Assembly: GCA_914767715.1 (NCBI GenBank)
Contig: OU612067.1
Span: 12,963,001-13,027,000 of the forward strand
DNA length: 64,000 bases
Direction: 5' to 3'
Source: Membranipora membranacea
Taxonomy: Eukaryota > Bryozoa > Gymnolaemata > Cheilostomatida > Membraniporidae
In this document: positions 36,791 through 50,370 of the stretch, one piece after another
Position numbering within the stretch: position 1 is the first letter of the stretch
How the letters are laid out: each line of letters starts with the position of its first letter
Made by a program: the position numbers and the translations under genes
The notes under the pieces: generated by a model
What the model was told of the DNA's origin: nothing
Seen by the model: only the letters and a program-made list of their open reading frames with translations
The model's database searches: none

Positions 36791-39700
36791 GCTCTTATTG
36801 GCCTTACTCAAAATCCAGAATATCGGAATCCTCGGATTAACTGGTGGGTAATAACGCTGACTTGAAATTTTGAAAAATATACCAAGGGAGGGTATCACGC
36901 TTTTTTTTCGCTCAGATCAAAAAATAGATTTGCTTTCAACTCACCTCATAAGGAGGAGCAACTCCTGCTGATCTCAAATCTGCAAACCGTTTGGCTCTGC
37001 TGCTTTTCATTCTCTGTCAGCGTTCGTTTTAATTAGGGTCACTTTTGCTAAAAAAAAACATGCCAAACGGCAGCATTGAAAAATTAAATCTCTGTTCGAT
37101 TCTTATCAAACTCCGACCAGTTCAAGCTCTTATTGGCCTTACTCAAAATCCAGAATATCGGAATCCTCGGATTAACTGGTGGGTAATAAAGCTGACTTGA
37201 AATTTCGAAAAATATACCAAGGGAGGGTATCACGCTTTTTTTTCACTCAGGTCAAAAAATAGATTTGCTTCCAACTCACCTCATAAGAAGGAGCAACTCC
37301 TGCTGATCTCAAATCTGCAAACCGTTTGGCTCTGCTGCTTTTCATTCTCCGTCAGCGTTCGTTTTAATAAGGGTCACTTTTGCTAAAAAAAACATGCCAA
37401 ACGGCAGCATTGAAAAATCAAATCTCTGTTCGATTCTTATCAAACTCCGACCAGTTCAAGCTCTTATTGGCCTTACTCAAAATCCAGAATATCGGAATCC
37501 TCGGAATAACTGGTGGGTAATAACGCTGACTTGAAATTTCGAAAAATAGACCAAGGGAGGGTATCACGCTTTTTTTTCGCTCAGATCAAAAAATAGATTT
37601 GCTTCCAACTCACCTCATAAGGAGGAGCAACTCCTGCTGATCTCAAATCTGCAAACCGTTCGGCTCTGCTGCATTTCATTCTCCGTCAGCGTTCGTTTTA
37701 ATTAGGGTCACTTTTGCTAAAAAAAGACATGCCAAACGGCAGCATTGAAAAATTAAATCTCTGTTCGATTCTTATCAAACTCCGACCAGTTCAAGCTCTT
37801 ATTGGCCTTACTCAAAATCCAGAATATCGGAATCCTCGGATTAACTGGTGGGTAATAACGCTGACTTGAAATTTCGAAAATTATACCAAGGGAGGGTATC
37901 ACGCTTTTTTTTCGCTCAGATCAAAAAATAGATTTGCTTCCAACTCACCTCATAAGGAGGAGCAACTCCTGCTGATCTCAAATCTGCAAACCGTTTGGCT
38001 CTGCTGCTTTTCATTCTCCGTCAGCGTTCGTTTTAATTAGGGTCACTTTTGCTAAAAAAAAACATGCCAAACGGCAGCATTGAAAAATTAAATCTCTGTT
38101 CGATTCTTATCAAACTCCGACCAGTTCAAGCTCTTATTGGCCTTACTCAAAATCCAGAATATCGGAATCCTCGGATTAACTGGTGGGTAATAACGCTGAC
38201 TTGAAATTTCGAAAAATATACCAAGGGAGGGTATCACGCTTTTTTTTCGCTCATATAAAAAAATAGATTTGCTTCCAACTCACTTCATAAGGAGGAGCAA
38301 CTCCTGCTGATCTCAAATCTGCAAACCGCTTGGCTCTGCTGCTTTTCATTCTCCGTCAGCGTTCGATTTAATTAGGGTCACTTTTGCTAAAAAAAAACAT
38401 GCCAAACGGCAGCATTGAAAAATTCGATCCTTATCAAACTCCGACCAGTTCAAGCTCTTATTGGCCTTACTCAAAATCCAGAATATCGGAATCCTCGGAT
38501 TAACTGGTGGGTAATAACGCTGACTTGAAATTTCAAAAAAATATACCAAGGGAGGGTATCACGCTTTTTTTTCGCTCAGATCAAAAAATAGATTTGCTTC
38601 CAACTCACCTCATAAGGAGGAGCAACTCCTGCTGATCTCAAATCTGCAAACCGTTTGGCTCTGCTGCTTTTCATTCTCCGTCAGCGTTCGTTCTAATTAG
38701 GGTCACTTTTGCTAAAAAAAAACATGCCAAACGGCAGCATTGAAAAATCAAATCTCTGTTCGATTCTTATCAAACTCCGACCAGTTCAAGCTCTTATTGG
38801 CCTTACTCAAAATCCAGAATATCGGAATCCTCAGATTAACTGGTGGGTAATGACGCTGACTTGAAATTTCGAAAAATATACCAAGGGAGGGTATCACGCT
38901 TTTTTTTCGCTCAGATCAAAAAATAGATTTGCTTCCAACTCACCTCATAAGGAGGAGCAACTCCTGCTGATCTCAAATCTGCAAACCGTTTGGCTCTGCT
39001 GCTTTTCATTCTCCGTCAGCGTTCGTTTTAATTAGGGTCACTTTTGCTAAAAAAAACATGCCAAACGGCAGCATTGAAAAATTAAATCTCTGTTCGATTC
39101 TAATCAAACTCCGACCAGTTCAAGCTCTTATTGGCCTTACTCAAAATCCAGAATATCGGAATCCTCGGATTAACTGGTGGGTAATAACGCTGACTTGAAA
39201 TTTCGAAAATTATACCAAGGGAGGGTATCACGCTTTTTTTTCGCTCAGATCAAAAAATAGATTTGCTTCCAACTCACCTCATAAGGAGGAGCAACTCCTG
39301 CTGATCTCAAATCTGCAAACCGTTTGGCTCTGCTGCTTTTCGTTCCCCGTCAGCGTTCGTTTTAATTAGGGTCACTTTTGCTAAAAAAAAGCATGCCAAA
39401 CGGCAGCATTGAAAAAATAAATCTCTGTTCGATTCTTATCAAACTCCGACCAGTTCAAGCTCTTATTGGCCTTACTCAAAATCCAGAATATCGGAATCCT
39501 CGGATTAACTGGTGGGTAATAACGTTGACTTGAAATTTCGAAAAATATACCAAGGGAGGGTATCACGCTTTTTTTTCGCTCATATCAAAACATAGATTTG
39601 CTTCCAACTCACCTCATAAGGAGGAGCAACTCCTGCTGATCTCAAATCTGCAAACCGTTTGGCTCTGCTGCTTTTCATTCTCCGTCAGCGTTCGTTTTAA

Positions 39701-40462
39701 TTAGGGTCACTTTTGCTAAAAAAAAACATGCCAAACGGCAGCATTGAAAAATTAAATCTCTGTTCGATTCTTATCAAACTCCGACCAGTTCAAGCTCTTA
39801 TTGGCCTTACTCAAAATCCAGAATATCGGAATCCTCGGATTAACTGGTGGGTAATAACGCTGACTTGAAATTTCGAAAAATATACCAAGGGAGGGTATCC
39901 CGCTTTTTTTTCGCTCAGATCAAAAAATAGATTTGCTTCCAACTCACCTCATAAGGAGGAGCAACTCCTGCTGATCTCAAATCTGCAAACCGTTTGGCTC
40001 TGCTGCTTTTCATTCTCCGTCAGCGTTCGATTTAATTAGGGTCACTTTTGCTAAAAAAAAACATGCCAAACGGCAGCATTGAAAAGTTAAATCTCTGTTC
40101 GATTCTTATCAAACTCCGACCAGTTCAAGCTCTTATTGGCCTTACTCAAAATCCAGAATATCGGAATCCTCGGATTAACTGGTGGGTAATAACGCTGACT
40201 TGAAATTTCGAAAAATATACCAAGGGAAGGTATCACGCTTTTTTTTTGCTCAGATCAAAAAATAGATTTGCTTCCAACTCACCTCATAAGGAGGAGCAAC
40301 TCCTGCTGATCTCAAATCTGCAAACCATTTGGCTCTGCTGCCTTTCATTCTCCGTCAGCGCTCGTTTTAATTAGGGTCACTTTTGCTAAAAAAAACATGC
40401 CAAACGGCAGCATTGAAAAATTAAATCTCTGTTCGATTCTTATCAAACTCCGACCAGTTCAA
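36564..40462 (+). repeat. 3.9-kb segment, copy 1
   Basis: Twelve monomers, starting at 36564 (227 bp), 36791, 37126, 37460, 37795, 38130 (324 bp), 38454 (336 bp), 38790, 39124, 39459, 39794 and 40129. The same order with the same private marks (AAAAATAGACC, GTTCCCCGTC, ACGTTGACTT, TATCCCGC, GAAAAGTTAAATC, TTTTTTTTTGCTC) returns at 46471-50370. Copy-specific changes here include CGGAATAACTGG near 37503 and AAAAGCATGCC near 39390. Confidence 0.88.
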
Positions 40463-41131
40463 GCTCTTATTGGCCTTACCCAAAATCCAGAATATCGGAA
40501 TCCTCGGATTAACTGGTGGGTAATAACGCTGACTTGAAATTTCGAAAAATATACCAAGGGAGGGTATCACGCTTTTTTTTCGCTCAGATCAAAAAATAGA
40601 TTTGCTTTCAACTCACCTCATGAGGAGGAGCAACTCCTGCTGATCTCAAATCTGCAAACCGTTTGGCTCTGCTGCTTTTCAATCTCTGTCAGCGTTCGTT
40701 TTAATTAGGGTCACTTTTGCTAAAAAAAAACATGCCAAACGGCAGCATTGAAAAATTAAATCTCTGTTCGATTCTTATCAAACTCCGACCAGTTCAAGCT
40801 CTTATTGGCCTTACTCAAAATCCAGAATATCGGAATCCTCGGATTAACTGGTGGGTAATAAAGCTGACTTGAAATTTCGAAAAATATACCAAGGGAGGGT
40901 ATCACGATTTTTTTTCACTCAGGTCAAAAAATAGATTTGCTTCCAACTCACCTCATAAGAAGGAGCAACTCCTGCTGATCTCAAGTCTGCAAACCGTTTG
41001 GCTCTGCTGCTTTTCATTCTCCGTCAGCGTTCGTTTTAATAAGGGTCACTTTTGCTAAAAAAAACATGCCAAACGGCAGCATTGAAAAATCAAATCTCTG
41101 TTCGATTCTTATCAAACTCCGACCAGTTCAA
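40463..41131 (+). repeat. Two-monomer step absent from a related block
   Basis: Monomers start at 40463 (TTACCCAAAATCC, TTTCAACTC, CATGAGGAGG, CAATCTCTGTC) and 40798 (AATAAAGC, CACGATTTTTTT, CACTCAGGTC, TCAAGTCTGC). In the related block the single monomer at 45802 starts like the first and continues like the second. Comparing the two shows where one full monomer was lost or gained. A third relative, at 52034-52702, keeps both monomers. Confidence 0.85.
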
Positions 41132-43791
41132 GCTCTTATTGGCCTTACTCAAAATCCAGAATATCGGAATCCTCGGATTAACTGGTGGGTAATAACGCTG
41201 ACTTGAAATTTCAAAAAAATATACCAAGGGAGGGTATCACGCTTTTTTTTCGCTCAAATCAAAAAATAGATTTGCTTCCAACTCACCTCATAAGGAGGAG
41301 CAACTCCTGCTGATCTCAAATCTGCAAACCGTTTGGCTCTGCTGCTTTTCATTCTCCGTCAGCGTTCGTTCTAATTAGGGTCACTTTTGCTAAAAAAAAA
41401 CATGCCAAACGGCAGCATTGAAAAATCAAATCTCTGTTCGATTCTTATCAAACTCCGACCAGTTCAAGCTCTTATTGGCCTTACTCAAAATCCAGAATAT
41501 CGGAATCCTCAGATTAACTGGTGGGTAATGACGCTGACTTGAAATTTCGAAAAATATACCAAGGGAGGGTATCACGCTTTTTTTTCGCTCAGATCAAAAA
41601 ATAGATTTGCTTCCAACTCACCTCATAAGGAGGAGCAACTCCTGCTGATCTCAAATCTGCAAACCGTTTGGCTCTGCTGCTTTTCATTCTCCGTCAGCGT
41701 TCGTTTTAATTAGGGTCACTTTTGCTAAAAAAAAACATGCCAAACGGCAGCATTGAAAAATTAAATCTCTGTTCGATTCTAATCAAACTCCGACCAGTTC
41801 AAGCTCTTATTGGCCTTACTCAAAATCCAGAATATCGGAATCCTCGGATTAACTGGTGGGTAATAACGCTGACTTGAAATTTCGAAAATTATACCAAGGG
41901 AGGGTATCACGCTTTTTTTTCGCTCAGATCAAAAAATAGATTTGCTTCCAACTCACCTCATAAGGAGGAGCAACTCCTGCTGATCTCAAATCTGCAAACC
42001 GTTTGGCTCTGCTGCTTTTCATTCTCCGTCAGCGTTCGTTTTAATTAGGGTCACTTTTGCTAAAAAAAAACATGCCAAACGGCAGCATTGAAAAATTAAA
42101 TCTCTGTTCGATTCTTATCAAACTCCGACCAGTTCAAGCTCTTATTGGCCTTACTCAAAATCCAGAATATCGGAATCCTCGGATTAACTGGTGGGTAATA
42201 ACGCTGACTTGAAATTTCGAAAAATATACCAAGGGAGGGTATCACGCTTTTTTTTCGCTCATATCAAAAAATAGATTTGCTTCCAACTCACTTCATAAGG
42301 AGGAGCAACTCCTGCTGATCTCAAATCTGCAAACCGCTTGGCTCTGCTGCTTTTCATTCTCCGTCAGCGTTCGATTTAATTAGGGTCACTTTTGCTAAAA
42401 AAAAACATGCCAAACGGCAGCATTGAAAAATTCGATCCTTATCAAACTCCGACCAGTTCAAGCTCTTATTGGCCTTACTCAAAATCCAGAATATCGGAAT
42501 CCTCGGATTAACTGGTGGGTAATAACGCTGACTTGAAATTTCAAAAAAATATACCAAGGGAGGGTATCACGCTTTTTTTTCGCTCAGATCAAAAAATAGA
42601 TTTGCTTCCAACTCACCTCATAAGGAGGAGCGACTCCTGCTGATCTCAAATCTGCAAACCGTTTGGCTCTGCTGCTTTTCATTCTCCGTCAGCGTTCGTT
42701 CTAATTAGGGTCACTTTTGCTAAAAAAAAACATGCCAAACGGCAGCATTGAAAAATCAAATCTCTGTTCGATTCTTATCAAACTCCGACCAGTTCAAGCT
42801 CTTATTGGCCTTACTCAAAATCCAGAATATCGGAATCCTCAGATTAACTGGTGGGTAATGACGCTGACTTGAAATTTCGAAAAATATACCAAGGGAGGGT
42901 ATCACGCTTTTTTTTCGCTCAGATCAAAAAATAGATTTGCTTCCAACTCACCTCATAAGGAGGAGCAACTCCTGCTGATCTCAAATCTGCAAACCGTTTG
43001 GCTCTGCTGCTTTTCATTCTCCGTCAGCGTTCGTTTTAATTAGGGTCACTTTTGCTAAAAAAAAACATGCCAAACGGCAGCATTGAAAAATTAAATCTCT
43101 GTTCGATTCTAATCAAACTCCGACCAGTTCAAGCTCTTATTGGCCTTACTCAAAATCCAGAATATCGGAATCCTCGGATTAACTGGTGGGTAATAACGCT
43201 GACTTGAAATTTCGAAAATTATACCAAGGGAGGGTATCACGCTTTTTTTTCGCTCAGATCAAAAAATAGATTTGCTTCCAACTCACCTCATAAGGAGGAG
43301 CAACTCCTGCTGATCTCAAATCTGCAAACCGTTTGGCTCTGCTGCTTTTCATTCTCCGTCAGCGTTCGTTTTAATTAGGGTCACTTTTGCTAAAAAAAAA
43401 CATGCCAAACGGCAGCATTGAAAAATTAAATCTCTGTTCGATTCTTATCAAACTCCGACCAGTTCAAGCTCTTATTGGCCTTACTCAAAATCCAGAATAT
43501 CGGAATCCTCGGATTAACTGGTGGGTAATAACGCTGACTTGAAATTTCGAAAAATATACCAAGGGAGGGTATCACGCTTTTTTTTCGCTCATATCAAAAA
43601 ATAGATTTGCTTCCAACTCACTTCATAAGGAGGAGCAACTCCTGCTGATCTCAAATCTGCAAACCGCTTGGCTCTGCTGCTTTTCATTCTCCGTCAGCGT
43701 TCGATTTAATTAGGGTCACTTTTGCTAAAAAAAAACATGCCAAACGGCAGCATTGAAAAATTCGATCCTTATCAAACTCCGACCAGTTCAA
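41132..43791 (+). repeat. Four-monomer tandem duplication (2 x 1,330 bp)
   Basis: Copies are 41132-42461 and 42462-43791. Each is four monomers of 336, 335, 335 and 324 bp: TTTCAAAAAAATATACC with CGTTCTAATT; CAGATTAACTGG with GGTAATGACG and TTCTAATC; AAAATTATACC; and CATATCAAAAAATAG with CACTTCATAAGG, CCGCTTGG and the 11-bp deletion. A third pass starts at 43792 and diverges after three monomers. Private changes such as CGCTCAAATC near 41252 and GAGCGACTCC near 42628 separate the copies. Confidence 0.9.
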
Positions 43792-46470
43792 GCTCTTATT
43801 GGCCTTACTCAAAATCCAGAATATCGGAATCCTCGGATTAACTGGTGGGTAATAACGCTGACTTGAAATTTCAAAAAAATATACCAAGGGAGGGTATCAC
43901 GCTTTTTTTTCGCTCAGATCAAAAAATAGATTTGCTTCCAACTCACCTCATAAGGAGGAGCAACTCCTGCTGATCTCAAATCTGCAAACCGTTTGGCTCT
44001 GCTGCTTTTCATTCTCCGTCAGCGTTCGTTCTAATTAGGGTCACTTTTGCTAAAAAAAAACATGCCAAACGGCAGCATTGAAAAATCAAATCTCTGTTCG
44101 ATTCTTATCAAACTCCGACCAGTTCAAGCTCTTATTGGCCTTACTCAAAATCCAGAATATCGGAATCCTCAGATTAACTGGTGGGTAATGACGCTGACTT
44201 GAAATTTCGAAAAATATACCAAGGGAGGGTATCACGCTTTTTTTTCGCTCAGATCAAAAAATAGATTTGCTTCCAACTCACCTCATAAGGAGGAGCAACT
44301 CCTGCTGATCTCAAATCTGCAAACCGTTTGGCTCTGCTGCTTTTCATTCTCCGTCAGCGTTCGTTTTAATTAGGGTCACTTTTGCTAAAAAAAAACATGC
44401 CAAACGGCAGCATTGAAAAATTAAATCTCTGTTCGATTCTAATCAAACTCCGACCAGTTCAAGCTCTTATTGGCCTTACTCAAAATCCAGAATATCGGAA
44501 TCCTCGGATTAACTGGTGGGTAATAACGCTGACTTGAAATTTCGAAAATTATACCAAGGGAGGGTATCACGCTTTTTTTTCGCTCAGATCAAAAAATAGA
44601 TTTGCTTCCAACTCACCTCATAAGGAGGAGCAACTCCTGCTGATCTCAAATCTGCAAACCGTTTGGCTCTGCTGCTTTTCGTTCCCCGTCAGCGTTCGTT
44701 TTAATTAGGGTCACTTTTGCTAAAAAAAAACATGCCAAACGGCAGCATTGAAAAAATAAATCTCTGTTCGATTCTTATCAAACTCCGACCAGTTCAAGCT
44801 CTTATTGGCCTTACTCAAAATCCAGAATATCGGAATCCTCGGATTAACTGGTGGGTAATAACGTTGACTTGAAATTTCGAAAAATATACCAAGGGAGGGT
44901 ATCACGCTTTTTTTTCGCTCATATCAAAAAATAGATTTGCTTCCAACTCACCTCATAAGGAGGAGCAACTCCTGCTGATCTCAAATCTGCAAACCGTTTG
45001 GCTCTGCTGCTTTTCATTCTCCGTCAGCGTTCGTTTTAATTAGGGTCACTTTTGCTAAAAAAAAACATGCCAAACGGCAGCATTGAAAAATTAAATCTCT
45101 GTTCGATTCTTATCAAACTCCGACCAGTTCAAGCTCTTATTGGCCTTACTCAAAATCCAGAATATCGGAATCCTCGGATTAACTGGTGGGTAATAACGCT
45201 GACTTGAAATTTCGAAAAATATACCAAGGGAGGGTATCCCGCTTTTTTTTCGCTCAGATCAAAAAATAGATTTGCTTCCAACTCACCTCATAAGGAGGAG
45301 CAACTCCTGCTGATCTCAAATCTGCAAACCGTTTGGCTCTGCTGCTTTTCATTCTCCGTCAGCGTTCGATTTAATTAGGGTCACTTTTGCTAAAAAAAAA
45401 CATGCCAAACGGCAGCATTGAAAAGTTAAATCTCTGTTCGATTCTTATCAAACTCCGACCAGTTCAAGCTCTTATTGGCCTTACTCAAAATCCAGAATAT
45501 CGGAATCCTCGGATTAACTGGTGGGTAATAACGCTGACTTGAAATTTCGAAAAATATACCAAGGGAAGGTATCACGCTTTTTTTTTGCTCAGATCAAAAA
45601 ATAGATTTGCTTCCAACTCACCTCATAAGGAGGAGCAACTCCTGCTGATCTCAAATCTGCAAACCGTTTGGCTCTGCTGCCTTTCATTCTCCGTCAGCGC
45701 TCGTTTTAATTAGGGTCACTTTTGCTAAAAAAAACATGCCAAACGGCAGCATTGAAAAATTAAATCTCTGTTCGATTCTTATCAAACTCCGACCAGTTCA
45801 AGCTCTTATTGGCCTTACCCAAAATCCAGAATATCGGAATCCTCGGATTAACTGGTGGGTAATAAAGCTGACTTGAAATTTCGAAAAATATACCAAGGGA
45901 GGGTATCACGATTTTTTTTCACTCAGGTCAAAAAATAGATTTGCTTCCAACTCACCTCATAAGAAGGAGCAACTCCTGCTGATCTCAAGTCTGCAAACCG
46001 TTTGGCTCTGCTGCTTTTCATTCTCCGTCAGCGTTCGTTTTAATAAGGGTCACTTTTGCTAAAAAAAACATGCCAAACGGCAGCATTGAAAAATCAAATC
46101 TCTGTTCGATTCTTATCAAACTCCGACCAGTTCAAGCTCTTATTGGCCTTACTCAAAATCCAGAATATCGGAATCCTCGGATTAACTGGTGGGTAATAAC
46201 GCTGACTTGAAATTTTGAAAAATATACCAAGGGAGGGTATCACGCTTTTTTTTCGCTCAGATCAAAAAATAGATTTGCTTCCAACTCACCTCATAAGGAG
46301 GAGCAACTCCTGCTGATCTCAAATCTGCAAACCGTTTGGCTCTGCTGCTTTTCATTCTCCGTCAGCGTTCGTTTTAATTAGGGTCACTTTTGCTAAAAAA
46401 AAACATGCCAAACGGCAGCATTGAAAAATTAAATCTCTGTTCGATTCTTATCAAACTCCGACCAGTTCAA
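43792..46470 (+). repeat. Region B block linking the duplications (8 monomers)
   Basis: Starts are at 43792, 44128, 44463, 44798, 45133, 45468, 45802 and 46136. The four monomers at 44463-45801 match 39124-40462 (offset 5,339 bp) and 49032-50370 (offset 4,569 bp), so this four-monomer stretch exists three times in region B. The monomer at 45802 is a hybrid (TTACCC start, AATAAAGC continuation). The one at 46136 has GAAATTTTGAAAA. Confidence 0.85.
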
Positions 46471-46697
46471 GCTCTTATTGGCCTTACTCAAAATCCAGAT
46501 TAACTGGTGGGTAAATCCAGAATATCGGAGTCCTCGGATTAACTGGTGGGTAAAAACGCTGACTTGAAATTTCGAAAAATATACCAAGGGAGGGTATCAC
46601 GCTTTTTTTTCGCTCAGATCAAAAAATAGATTTGCCAAACGGCAGCATTGAAAAATTAAATCTCTGTTCGATTCTTATCACACTCCGACCAGTTCAA
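46471..46697 (+). repeat. Rearranged 227-bp monomer, copy 4
   Basis: Same as the copy at 36564, including CTTATTGGCC and CACACTCCGACC. It opens copy 2 of the 3.9-kb segment, 9,907 bp downstream. Confidence 0.9.
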
Positions 46698-49600
46698 GCT
46701 CTTATTGGCCTTACTCAAAATCCAGAATATCGGAATCCTCGGATTAACTGGTGGGTAATAACGCTGACTTGAAATTTTGAAAAATATACCAAGGGAGGGT
46801 ATCACGCTTTTTTTTCGCTCAGATCAAAAAATAGATTTGCTTTCAACTCACCTCATTAGGAGGAGCAACTCCTGCTGATCTCAAATCTGCAAACCGTTTG
46901 GCTCTGCTGCTTTTCATTCTCTGTCAGCGTTCGTTTTAATTAGGGTCACTTTTGCTAAAAAAAAACATGCCAAACGGCAGCATTGAAAAATTAAATCTCT
47001 GTTCGATTCTTATCAAACTCCGACCAGTTCAAGCTCTTATTGGCCTTACTCAAAATCCAGAATATCGGAATCCTCGGATTAACTGGTGGGTAATAAAGCT
47101 GACTTGAAATTTCGAAAAATATACCAAGGGAGGGTATCACGCTTTTTTTTCACTCAGGTCAAAAAATAGATTTGCTTCCAACTCACCTCATAAGAAGGAG
47201 CAACTCCTGCTGATCTCAAATCTGCAAACCGTTTGGCTCTGCTGCTTTTCATTCTCCGTCAGCGTTCGTTTTAATAAGGGTCACTTTTGCTAAAAAAAAC
47301 ATGCCAAACGGCAGCATTGAAAAATCAAATCTCTGTTCGATTCTTATCAAACTCCGACCAGTTCAAGCTCTTATTGGCCTTACTCAAAATCCAGAATATC
47401 GGAATCCTCGGATTAACTGGTGGGTAATAACGCTGACTTGAAATTTCGAAAAATAGACCAAGGGAGGGTATCACGCTTTTTTTTCGCTCAGATCAAAAAA
47501 TAGATTTGCTTCCAACTCACCTCATAAGGAGGAGCAACTCCTGCTGATCTCAAATCTGCAAACCGTTTGGCTCTGCTGCTTTTCATTCTCCGTCAGCGTT
47601 CGTTTTAATTAGGGTCACTTTTGCTAAAAAAAGACATGCCAAACGGCAGCATTGAAAAATTAAATCTCTGTTCGATTCTTATCAAACTCCGACCAGTTCA
47701 AGCTCTTATTGGCCTTACTCAAAATCCAGAATATCGGAATCCTCGGATTAACTGGTGGGTAATAACGCTGACTTGAAATTTCGAAAATTATACCAAGGGA
47801 GGGTATCACGCTTTTTTTTCGCTCAGATCAAAAAATAGATTTGCTTCCAACTCACCTCATAAGGAGGAGCAACTCCTGCTGATCTCAAATCTGCAAACCA
47901 ATTGGCTCTGCTGCTTTTCATTCTCCGTCAGCGTTCGTTTTAATTAGGGTCACTTTTGCTAAAAAAAAACATGCCAAACGGCAGCATTGAAAAATTAAAT
48001 CTCTGTTCGATTCTTATCAAACTCCGACCAGTTCAAGCTCTTATTGGCCTTACTCAAAATCCAGAATATCGGAATCCTCGGATTAACTGGTGGGTAATAA
48101 CGCTGACTTGAAATTTCGAAAAATATACCAAGGGAGGGTATCACGCTTTTTTTTCGCTCATATCAAAAAATAGATTTGCTTCCAACTCACTTCATAAGGA
48201 GGAGCAACTCCTGCTGATCTCAAATCTGCAAACCGCTTGGCTCTGCTGCTTTTCATTCTCCGTCAGCGTTCGATTTAATTAGGGTCACTTTTGCTAAAAA
48301 AAAACATGCCAAACGGCAGCATTGAAAAATTCGATCCTTATCAAACTCCGACCAGTTCAAGCTCTTATTGGCCTTACTCAAAATCCAGAATATCGGAATC
48401 CTCGGATTAACTGGTGGGTAATAACGCTGACTTGAAATTTCAAAAAAATATACCAAGGGAGGGTATCACGCTTTTTTTTCGCTCAGATCAAAAAATAGAT
48501 TTGCTTCCAACTCACCTCATAAGGAGGAGCAACTCCTGCTGATCTCAAATCTGCAAACCGTTTGGCTCTGCTGCTTTTCATTCTCCGTCAGCGTTCGTTC
48601 TAATTAGGGTCACTTTTGCTAAAAAAAAACATGCCAAACGGCAGCATTGAAAAATCAAATCTCTGTTCGATTCTTATCAAACTCCGACCAGTTCAAGCTC
48701 TTATTGGCCTTACTCAAAATCCAGAATATCGGAATCCTCAGATTAACTGGTGGGTAATGACGCTGACTTGAAATTTCGAAAAATATACCAAGGGAGGGTA
48801 TCACGCTTTTTTTTCGCTCAGATCAAAAAATAGATTTGCTTCCAACTCACCTCATAAGGAGGAGCAACTCCTGCTGATCTCAAATCTGCAAACCGTTTGG
48901 CTCTGCTGCTTTTCATTCTCCGTCAGCGTTCGTTTTAATTAGGGTCACTTTTGCTAAAAAAAAACATGCCAAACGGCAGCATTGAAAAATTAAATCTCTG
49001 TTCGATTCTAATCAAACTCCGACCAGTTCAAGCTCTTATTGGCCTTACTCAAAATCCAGAATATCGGAATCCTCGGATTAACTGGTGGGTAATAACGCTG
49101 ACTTGAAATTTCGAAAATTATACCAAGGGAGGGTATCACGCTTTTTTTTCGCTCAGATCAAAAAATAGATTTGCTTCCAACTCACCTCATAAGGAGGAGC
49201 AACTCCTGCTGATCTCAAATCTGCAAACCGTTTGGCTCTGCTGCTTTTCGTTCCCCGTCAGCGTTCGTTTTAATTAGGGTCACTTTTGCTAAAAAAAAAC
49301 ATGCCAAACGGCAGCAATGAAAAAATAAATCTCTGTTCGATTCTTATCAAACTCCGACCAGTTCAAGCTCTTATTGGCCTTACTCAAAATCCAGAATATC
49401 GGAATCCTCGGATTAACTGGTGGGTAATAACGTTGACTTGAATTTTCGAAAAATATACCAAGGGAGGGTATCACGCTTTTTTTTCGCTCATATCAAAAAA
49501 TAGATTTGCTTCCAACTCACCTCATAAGGAGGAGCAACTCCTGCTGATCTCAAATCTGCAAACCGTTTGGCTCTGCTGCTTTTCATTCTCCGTCAGCGTT

Positions 49601-50370
49601 CGTTTTAATTAGGGTCACTTTTGCTAAAAAAAAACATGCCAAACGGCAGCATTGAAAAATTAAATCTCTGTTCGATTCTTATCAAACTCCGACCAGTTCA
49701 AGCTCTTATTGGCCTTACTCAAAATCCAGAATATCGGAATCCTCGGATTAACTGGTGGGTAATAACGCTGACTTGAAATTTCGAAAAATATACCAAGGGA
49801 GGGTATCCCGCTTTTTTTTCGCTCAGATCAAAAAATAGATTTGCTTCCAACTCACCTCATAAGGAGGAGCAACTCCTGCTGATCTCAAATCTGCAAACCG
49901 TTTGGCTCTGCTGCTTTTCATTCTCCGTCAGCGTTCGATTTAATTAGGGTCACTTTTGCTAAAAAAAAACATGCCAAACGGCAGCATTGAAAAGTTAAAT
50001 CTCTGTTCGATTCTTATCAAACTCCGACCAGTTCAAGCTCTTATTGGCCTTACTCAAACTCCAGAATATCGGAATCCTCGGATTAACTGGTGGGTAATAA
50101 CGCTGACTTGAAATTTCGAAAAATATACCAAGGGAAGGTATCACGCTTTTTTTTTGCTCAGATCAAAAAATAGATTTGCTTCCAACTCACCTCATAAGGA
50201 GGAGCAACTCCTGCTGATCTCAAATCTGCAAACCGTTTGGCTCTGCTGCCTTTCATTCTCCGTCAGCGCTCGTTTTAATTAGGGTCACTTTTGCTAAAAA
50301 AAACATGCCAAACGGCAGCATTGAAAAATTAAATCTCTGTTGGATTCTTATCAAACTCCGACCAGTTCAA
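46471..50370 (+). repeat. 3.9-kb segment, copy 2 (offset 9,907 bp)
   Basis: Starts are at 46471 (227 bp), 46698, 47033, 47367, 47702, 48037 (324 bp), 48361 (336 bp), 48697, 49032, 49367, 49702 and 50037. It matches 36564-40462 monomer for monomer. Private changes include CTCATTAGGAGG near 46852, AACCAATTGGC near 47896, GGCAGCAATG near 49312 and CTCAAACTCC near 50053. Confidence 0.88.
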
